Shown piece after piece: positions 14,585-19,501 of a stretch of 19,501 nucleotides of DNA. Numbering within the stretch: the first letter of the stretch is position 1; each line of letters opens with the position of its first letter. The notes beneath the pieces were generated by a model. It did no database searches, had not been told where the DNA came from, and worked only from the letters and a program-made list of their open reading frames with translations. A program made the translations under genes and the position numbers. Origin of the DNA: Methylococcaceae bacterium (GTDB lineage Bacteria > Pseudomonadota > Gammaproteobacteria > Methylococcales > Methylococcaceae); contig VEPB01000335.1 of assembly GCA_012026715.1 (NCBI GenBank), positions 1-19,501 on the forward strand, written 5' to 3'.

Positions 14585-15103
14585 ATGCACCAGCAGCAAT
14601 CAAGCTACAACCGGGACGAATTACTCTCATGCGGGCGAGGAGAACTGTTCGGGCCCGGCAATGCGGAACTGCCCCTCCCACCCATGTTGATGTTTGACCG
14701 GATCACCCATATCAGCGCGTCCGGTGGCATTCACGACAAAGGCGCCATCATCGCCGAACTGGACATACACCCCGGCCTGTGGTTTTTCGACTGCCATTTT
14801 CAGAACGCTCCGGTCATGCCCGGCTGTCTGGGCTTGGACGCCATGTGGCAAATGGTCGGATTTTATCTGGGCTGGATGGGGGGACCGGGCCGCGGCCGGG
14901 CCCTGGGCGTCGGCGAAGTCAAATTCCGTGGCCAGGTTCTCCCCCATCACAAATTGGTGACCTACCGCATTCACCTCAAGCGGGTGATCCTGCGCAAGCT
15001 GGTGATGGGCATCGCCGATGCCGAGATGGATTGCGACGGCAAGGTCATCTATGAAGCGACCGACCTGCGTGTCGGTTTGTTCACTTCCACGGACGATTTC
15101 TAA
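14585..15103 (+). CDS. fabA: Bifunctional 3-hydroxydecanoyl-ACP dehydratase/isomerase FabA
   Basis: FabA dehydrates 3-hydroxyacyl-ACP and isomerises trans-2- to cis-3-decenoyl-ACP, the branch point to unsaturated fatty acids in the cytoplasmic type II pathway. The 172 aa product has exactly the length of E. coli FabA. It shows the active-site segment FFDCHFQNAPVMPGCLGLDAMWQ with catalytic His71 and Asp85, and the hot-dog helix around it. ATG 14585 is chosen because GAGGAAA (14570-14576) precedes it and MHQQQSSYNRDELL matches the family N-terminus. The frame is open much further upstream, but that region overlaps slt. It is followed after 12 bases by fabB, the classic pairing for anaerobic unsaturated fatty acid synthesis. 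Confidence 0.97.
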   Translation: MHQQQSSYNRDELLSCGRGELFGPGNAELPLPPMLMFDRITHISASGGIHDKGAIIAELDIHPGLWFFDCHFQNAPVMPGCLGLDAMWQMVGFYLGWMGGPGRGRALGVGEVKFRGQVLPHHKLVTYRIHLKRVILRKLVMGIADAEMDCDGKVIYEATDLRVGLFTSTDDF

Positions 15104-15115
15104 GGTGGTTTCGTT

Positions 15116-16336
15116 ATGAATAGACGTGTAGTGGTCACCGGCATCGGTATCATCTCCAGCCTGGGCAACAACAAGGACGAAGTCGCCAGTTCCCTCAAGG
15201 ACGGGCGCTCCGGCATCGAATTCAGCGAGGAATACCACGCGCTGAACTTCCGCAGTCAGGTCCACGGGCCGCTGCGGATCAACGTCGACGACCTCATCGA
15301 CCGCAAGGTCCGCCGCTTCATGGGCGAGGGCGCTGCCTACAACTACCTGGCCATGCAGGAGGCCATCGCCGACGCCGGCCTGGAGCCCGGCGAAGTCTCC
15401 AATCCGCGTACCGGCCTGGTCATGGGCTCGGGCGGCCCCTCCACTGCCAATCTGCTGCTGGCCTGGGACACCTTTCGCGAGAAAGGCGTGAAGAAGGTGG
15501 GACCCTACATGGTGCCCCGGGTCATGTCCAACACCAATTCGGCCTGCTTGGCGACCCCATTCAAGATTCAGGGCGTCAATTACTCGATCAGCTCCGCCTG
15601 CGCCACCAGCGCCCATTGCATCGGCAACGGCGCGGAACAGATTCAGCTCGGCAAGCAGGACATCGTGTTTGCCGGCGGCGGCGAGGAATTGCACTGGACC
15701 CTGAGCGTACTGTTCGATGCCATGGGCGCGCTGTCCTCCAAGTACAACGGCACCCCGCTAACCGCCTCGCGGCCCTACGACGAAACCCGCGACGGCTTCG
15801 TCATCTCCGGCGGCGGCGGCGTCGTCGTGCTGGAGGAACTGGAGCACGCCAAGGCCCGCGGCGCCAGGATCTACGGCGAACTGGTAGGGTATGGCGCCAC
15901 CTCCGACGGTTACGACATGGTGCAGCCTTCAGGCGAAGGCGCGGTGCGCTGCATGCGCCAAGCCATGGCCACGGTGCACGACCCCATTGACTACATCAAC
16001 GCCCACGGCACCAGCACGCCAGTGGGAGATATCCGCGAACTGGGGGCGGTCAAGGAGGTTTTCGGCGATCAGGTCCCGTTCATCGCCTCCACCAAGTCGT
16101 TGTCCGGGCACGCCTTGGGCGGAGCCGGCGTACACGAGGCGATTTACTCCCTGCTGATGATGCAGGGCCGCTTCATCAGCGCCTCCGCCAACATCGTCCA
16201 GCTCGATCCTGGAGCCGCCGGCATTCCGGTCGTTCTGGAGCGCATCGACGACGCCAAGCTCGACACCGTGATGTCCAACAGTTTCGGCTTCGGCGGCACC
16301 AATGCAACCCTGATCTTCCAACGCTATGCCGGATAG
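15116..16336 (+). CDS. fabB: Beta-ketoacyl-ACP synthase I FabB
   Basis: This condensing enzyme elongates the cis-3-decenoyl-ACP made by FabA, using malonyl-ACP. The 406 aa product carries the thiolase-fold catalytic triad Cys162 (SSACATSAHC), His297 (NAHGTSTPVGD) and His332 (KSLSGHALGGAG), plus the C-terminal NSFGFGGTNA glycine loop. Length matches E. coli FabB (406 aa). ATG 15116 has a good ribosome binding site, AAGGTGG at 15102-15108, which includes part of the fabA stop codon, so expression is closely tied to fabA. The FabB rather than FabF identity rests mainly on the FabA pairing and on the SSACATSAHC context. Confidence 0.96.
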   Translation: MNRRVVVTGIGIISSLGNNKDEVASSLKDGRSGIEFSEEYHALNFRSQVHGPLRINVDDLIDRKVRRFMGEGAAYNYLAMQEAIADAGLEPGEVSNPRTGLVMGSGGPSTANLLLAWDTFREKGVKKVGPYMVPRVMSNTNSACLATPFKIQGVNYSISSACATSAHCIGNGAEQIQLGKQDIVFAGGGEELHWTLSVLFDAMGALSSKYNGTPLTASRPYDETRDGFVISGGGGVVVLEELEHAKARGARIYGELVGYGATSDGYDMVQPSGEGAVRCMRQAMATVHDPIDYINAHGTSTPVGDIRELGAVKEVFGDQVPFIASTKSLSGHALGGAGVHEAIYSLLMMQGRFISASANIVQLDPGAAGIPVVLERIDDAKLDTVMSNSFGFGGTNATLIFQRYAG

Positions 16337-17204
16337 TTCGTGCGGCGCGGTCATCCACGATCGCCAGCGCTTCGAGTTCAACAAGCTGCAGAAACGGCTT
16401 CGCCGATTCGTCGGCGAAGCCATCGCCGACTATCGGATGATCGAGGACGGGGATCGTGTCATGGTCTGCCTGTCCGGCGGCAAGGACTCCTATTCCCTGC
16501 TCGAACTGCTGCTGAGCATTCGCCAGAATGCGCCGGTACGGTTCGACGTCGTCGCAGTCAATCTGGATCAAAAGCAACCGGGCTTTCCCGCTCATGTGCT
16601 GCCGGACTACTTGCGATCCAAGGGCATCGACTTCCACATCATCGAGCAGGACACCTACAGCGTGGTCAAGCGGGTGGTTCCGGAAGGCCAGACCACCTGT
16701 GGGCTCTGCTCGCGACTGCGGCGCGGGGCGCTCTACAGCTATGCCGCCGCCAACGGCATCACCAAGATCGCCCTGGGCCACCATCGCGACGACATTCTGG
16801 AGACCTTTTTCCTCAACCTGTTTCATGGCGGAACCCTGAAAGCCATGCCGCCCAAGCTGTTGAGCGACGACCGCCGCCACATCGTCATTCGCCCCCTCGC
16901 CTACTGCAAGGAAAGCGACTTGGCCATCTATGCCGAAGGCAAGCAATTCCCCATCATTCCCTGCAATCTGTGCGGCTCCCAGGAAAACTTGCAGCGCCAA
17001 GCGATGAAGGAGATGCTGAAGGAGTGGCGGAAACGCTATCCGGGCCGTATCGACAGCATTTTCACCGCCCTCAAGAACGTCGCACCTTCCCAATTGGCAG
17101 ATCACGCGCTGTTCGATTTCGCCAACCTGGAAGCGCTGCGCAACCAGCCCGCTTCCCGCACGGAGCCGGACTTGGCCGCCGGCTTGGACATCCTGTCCCG
17201 CTGA
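16326..17204 (+). CDS. ttcA: tRNA 2-thiocytidine(32) synthetase TtcA
   Basis: TtcA is an ATP-dependent, iron-sulfur-cluster-containing enzyme that thiolates cytidine 32 of certain tRNAs. The 292 aa product has the PP-loop SGGKDS (residues 50-55), the cluster-ligating pair Cys125-x-x-Cys128 (TTCGLC), the Cys213-x-x-Cys216 pair (PCNLC) and the conserved GHHRDDILETFFLNLFHGG segment. ATG 16326 lies inside fabB and overlaps its end by 11 bases, so ttcA appears translationally coupled as the third gene of the fabA operon. Nothing known links tRNA thiolation to fatty acid synthesis, so the coupling is probably one of convenience. Confidence 0.95.
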   Translation: MPDSSCGAVIHDRQRFEFNKLQKRLRRFVGEAIADYRMIEDGDRVMVCLSGGKDSYSLLELLLSIRQNAPVRFDVVAVNLDQKQPGFPAHVLPDYLRSKGIDFHIIEQDTYSVVKRVVPEGQTTCGLCSRLRRGALYSYAAANGITKIALGHHRDDILETFFLNLFHGGTLKAMPPKLLSDDRRHIVIRPLAYCKESDLAIYAEGKQFPIIPCNLCGSQENLQRQAMKEMLKEWRKRYPGRIDSIFTALKNVAPSQLADHALFDFANLEALRNQPASRTEPDLAAGLDILSR

Positions 17205-17303
17205 CACCCTCCCCCGCCGGGGACTGCGACCACCGTCACAGTTCCCGGCCTTGGGCTGGCACTAGCCTTCTGGCAATTAATCGTTGCCGCGAAGGACAGT
17301 GCC

Positions 17304-18845
17304 ATGACCACAACCATCCTAAAATCGATCCTGCTTGGGGGATTTTCGTTAGCCGCCTTCGGCGCCGGCGCGGTTCAAATCGACGCCAACGAGCAACCCC
17401 TTGGCAAAATTCTGGAGTCGGTAAGCCAACAAGCCGGCGCGGAAATCGTATTGGCAGACGGACTGGCCGATGACCTGATCACAGCCCACGTCTCGGAACG
17501 GTTTTGGGACGAGGCCATCCATTCCCTGCTCATCCGCTACAACTACGAGACGGTAACAGGCGCCGGTGGCGCCTTGAGGCGGGTTATCGTCAGCGGTCGC
17601 AACGGCGATGCTCCAGCGGCAGCCACTCCCGATCTATTGCGATATCAGCCGCTCCCGCCCCAAATTCCTCAGAAGTTCTCCAGCCTAAATCTCGGATCGG
17701 CGTTACCGGTGGAAATTCAGCGCGAACAACTACTGGCAATGAACACCGGCGAACGCATCAGCCTTTCCCTACCGCGCGGTAACTATGAGGTCATCCACGA
17801 CAACCGGCTCAAACACGAAAACGGCGACATTTCATGGGTCGGTTATCTGGAAACTGCCGGCAAGGCCTACCGGGTCATCATCACCATGGGGCCTAACGGC
17901 AACCTCGGTCAGGCGGTGACCCCCGACGGGGTATACAACCTGGAACAGGAGGACGGGAAGACCTGGTTGGTGGACCTGAACGCCTCCGGCCTACAACTGT
18001 CGGCGCTGGAAAATGACGACGTGGCGCCGTCGGAAAGCGACGGGCAAACGACGATGGCCAATGCCAAGGCGAATCGGAAGACCCAAAAAGGCGGTCACAA
18101 AGGAACTGCGACGACCGCGGCCCCGGTCTCTGCCGCAAGCGCTTCAGAAGCTCAGCCGGTGGTGGACCTGCTGGTGTTATATACCGCCGGCGTCAAGGCA
18201 ACGCCAAGCTTTGCCACCCGCATCAACCACCTGATCGCCAAGGCGAACCAGGCCTACATCGACAGCAACATCAACCTGAAACTGCGGCTCGTCCACGCCG
18301 AGCCTGTCAGATACACCGAGACCGGAAGCAATGACAGAGCGCTCAGCGATCTCACCCTGGGCCGCTCGACGTTTTCGAAGGTTAGCGCTTTGCGAAACCA
18401 CTACGGCGCGGACCTGGTTACGCTTCTCCGTCCGTTCAAATACCAGTCTCAACTCAGTTGCGGGGTTGCCTGGGTCAATGGCGCAGCCGGCAGCACCATG
18501 AAGGCGGGACTTGGCTATTCGGTCGTATCCGACGGCATCGATGCCGCCAGCGGTTCATACTGTTCCGACTTTACCCTGGCCCACGAACTGGGCCACAACA
18601 TGGGCAGCGCCCATGACGCCATCCACAGCAATGTACAGGGCAAATTTCCGTTTTCCTACGGCTTTGGAGCCAACGGAAAATTCGGAACCATCATGAGCTA
18701 CTACAATCCCGCGATCGGCTTTTTCTCGAGCCCTTCCCTGACCTACAACGGCCAGGCGTTAGGCAACAGCAACGCCGACAACGCGACATCCATCAATCGG
18801 ACGGCGGCAACGGTGGCGGGATTCCTGCCCTCGAAAGTCAAGTAA
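17304..18845 (+). CDS. Secreted metzincin (reprolysin-like) zinc protease with N-terminal STN-like domain
   Basis: This is a predicted exported endopeptidase of 513 aa. A signal peptide (about residues 1-23, ending FGAGA) is followed by a region (about 24-84) that matches the secretin/TonB short N-terminal (STN) pattern: a small hydrophobic beta start at VQIDANEQPLGKIL, then an IVLADGL strand and FWDEAIHSLLIRYNYETV. A middle part (about 120-240) has the look of a protease propeptide region, then comes a low-complexity Ala/Ser/Thr linker. The catalytic domain (about 285-510) carries HELGHNMGSAHD with zinc ligands His427, His431 and His437 and catalytic Glu428, and a Met-turn at Met464 (GTIMSYYNP). 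A good Shine-Dalgarno, GAAGGA (17291-17296), fixes ATG 17304. The protease call is secure. The STN assignment is by pattern and should be treated as probable. Confidence 0.88.
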   Translation: MTTTILKSILLGGFSLAAFGAGAVQIDANEQPLGKILESVSQQAGAEIVLADGLADDLITAHVSERFWDEAIHSLLIRYNYETVTGAGGALRRVIVSGRNGDAPAAATPDLLRYQPLPPQIPQKFSSLNLGSALPVEIQREQLLAMNTGERISLSLPRGNYEVIHDNRLKHENGDISWVGYLETAGKAYRVIITMGPNGNLGQAVTPDGVYNLEQEDGKTWLVDLNASGLQLSALENDDVAPSESDGQTTMANAKANRKTQKGGHKGTATTAAPVSAASASEAQPVVDLLVLYTAGVKATPSFATRINHLIAKANQAYIDSNINLKLRLVHAEPVRYTETGSNDRALSDLTLGRSTFSKVSALRNHYGADLVTLLRPFKYQSQLSCGVAWVNGAAGSTMKAGLGYSVVSDGIDAASGSYCSDFTLAHELGHNMGSAHDAIHSNVQGKFPFSYGFGANGKFGTIMSYYNPAIGFFSSPSLTYNGQALGNSNADNATSINRTAATVAGFLPSKVK

Positions 18846-18878
18846 TCCCGCTCGATCACACCGCCTACTGTTTCCCCC

Positions 18879-18903
18879 GAGTCAAGGACGACTCGCTTTT
18901 TTT
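18879..18903 (+). terminator. Rho-independent terminator of the metzincin gene
   Basis: CGAGTC (18879-18884) pairs with GACTCG (18891-18896) around AAGGAC, and a run of six T follows at 18898-18903. This is a canonical intrinsic terminator 34 bases after the protease stop codon. On the minus strand the stem is followed by GGGGG, so it does not serve the convergent hpf gene. Confidence 0.85.
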
Positions 18904-18947
18904 ATCCCCTGGATCCGGTTCGGCCTGAACCCGCAAGCACCACCGCC

Positions 18948-19310
18948 TCAAAGGCTCTCCATGGCGTTGTTGTGGCGCTTGACCTCGCCCCGCTGGATGC
19001 GCACATGCTCCTCCAACTGACGCTTGGCCGCGTCAAAGGCGTCGCGCAACGCGACATAGACATCTTCGTGGGCCTGCCTGTCATGATGTTCGCGGCTGAC
19101 CACGATATGCTTGTTCGGCAGGTTGAGATCGACCCGAACGTGGTAGAGATTACCTTGGTGCTGGTGGTGATGCTCTGCTTCCACGGCCACTTTGCAGTTG
19201 ATGATGCTGTCGCAGAACTGCTCCAGCTTGGCGGCCTTTTCTCTGATCCTGGCTTCGACGGCCTCCGACGGGGGAACACCGCGGAAAGTAATCTCTAATG
19301 GTTGTTGCAT
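18948..19310 (-). CDS. HPF/RaiA-family ribosome hibernation factor
   Basis: This sigma-54 modulation/S30EA-type protein binds the decoding centre of the 30S subunit and stabilises inactive ribosomes in stationary phase. The 120 aa product begins MQQPLEITFRGVPPSEAVEARI, then has REKAAKLEQFCDSI, a basic/His-rich strand and loop (EAEHHHQHQGNLYHVRVDLNLP), and the C-terminal helix VYVALRDAFDAAKRQLEEHV. It is slightly longer than E. coli HPF (95 aa) and RaiA/YfiA (113 aa) and lacks the extra dimerisation domain of long HPF. ATG 19310 is chosen because the family N-terminus starts there, whereas the open frame to 19421 adds an Arg-rich stretch with no similarity. The expected upstream rpoN gene is not visible in the remaining 190 bases. 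Confidence 0.9.
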   Translation of the reverse strand: MQQPLEITFRGVPPSEAVEARIREKAAKLEQFCDSIINCKVAVEAEHHHQHQGNLYHVRVDLNLPNKHIVVSREHHDRQAHEDVYVALRDAFDAAKRQLEEHVRIQRGEVKRHNNAMESL

Positions 19311-19329
19311 GGAATTATCCCGTTGACTC

Positions 19330-19449
19330 TCACGTTGTAGGTTTCTTGGCGTTCCCCGGCATACCTTGTAAGCTCTCGCCGATATCCCGGATTGCGGTAC
19401 CCGGCGCCTCATCCGGATCACGAGATGATTCCCGGGAAATCCGACGCAT
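19330..19449 (-). CDS. Possible leader ORF, 39 aa, upstream of hpf
   Basis: On the minus strand, ATG 19449 opens a 39-codon frame ending at TGA 19332-19330, 19 bases before the hpf start codon. The peptide is polar (MRRISRESSRDPDEAPG, then SLQGMPGNAKKPTT). It lacks a nearby Shine-Dalgarno and I recognise no family. Its placement after a TATAAT element and before hpf makes it worth recording as a leader peptide candidate, but untranslated leader is as likely. Confidence 0.2.
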   Translation of the reverse strand: MRRISRESSRDPDEAPGTAIRDIGESLQGMPGNAKKPTT

Positions 19450-19489
19450 CAAGTGCCGCGGCGACTCTCCAAAAAGGAGCCGAAAACGG

Positions 19490-19495
19490 ATTATA
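19490..19495 (-). promoter_or_regulatory. -10 element for the hpf transcript
   Basis: The minus strand reads TATAAT exactly, and transcription would start near 19483. The -35 lies outside the window. The leader would be about 170 bases and starts with a small hairpin (CTCC, loop TTTTT, GGAG, at about 19467-19479). Confidence 0.4.
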
Positions 19496-19501
19496 TTACA
19501 C

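Noticed and set aside
17256..17275. Possible sigma-54 promoter (TGGCAC then TT) before the metzincin gene
   Set aside because: The -24 GG is present, but the -12 GC does not fall at the required spacing: CT occupies those positions.
16340..17473. 377-codon plus-strand frame overlapping ttcA and the protease start
   Set aside because: It is a frame-shifted shadow of ttcA, and its translation is Arg/Ser/Pro-rich with no domain.

Overview
The window is high-GC bacterial DNA and reads as a gammaproteobacterial chromosome. Support for this comes from the linked fabA-fabB pair (anaerobic unsaturated fatty acid synthesis), ttcA, an Slt70-type lytic transglycosylase, an E. coli-like MoaC, the RNase AM/YciV-type PHP protein and GTAG-headed REP palindromes next to a REP-associated transposase relic. 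Several proteins remind me of methanotroph-type gammaproteobacteria (Methylococcales). That is recall only and was not tested.

Layout. (1) 1-1718 is an accessory, repeat-rich stretch. It holds a palindromic repeat at the left edge, a visibly A+T-richer island with one well-supported orphan gene (654-1157), and two REP hairpins in opposite orientation around a degraded RAYT transposase start. (2) 1719-5399 (+) is a phosphate/envelope block: a PhoR-type histidine kinase with no phoB beside it, an OmpA-family protein with a good sigma-70-like promoter, a strong hairpin, and a PstS-like phosphate-binding protein starting with GTG. (3) 5490-10307 (-) holds a YdcF/ElyC-type membrane protein and then, reading leftward from 10307, a tightly coupled operon moaC > ABC exporter > RNase AM-like PHP protein > 3-methyladenine DNA glycosylase I. 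All three junctions overlap by four bases. (4) 10376-12250 (+) holds a flavin reductase-like protein coupled by an ATGA overlap to an unusual nucleotidyltransferase-fold protein, then a small DUF6316-like protein. (5) 12513-17204 (+) holds the lytic transglycosylase slt, then fabA-fabB-ttcA, with ttcA overlapping the end of fabB. (6) 17304-18845 (+) is a secreted metzincin protease with an STN-like domain at its N-terminus, closed by a strong intrinsic terminator. (7) 18948-19310 (-) is a ribosome hibernation factor (HPF/RaiA family) with its upstream region running to the window edge.

Most genes are housekeeping: envelope lipid and peptidoglycan metabolism, molybdenum cofactor, tRNA thiolation, rRNA maturation, DNA repair and phosphate sensing. 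The least ordinary items are the STN-metzincin fusion, the nucleotidyltransferase coupled to a flavin reductase, the A+T-rich orphan beside the RAYT/REP relic, and a few short open frames in gaps (6404-6544, 12181-12468, 19330-19449) whose coding status is open. I found no tRNA, rRNA, CRISPR array, intact insertion sequence or defence island.
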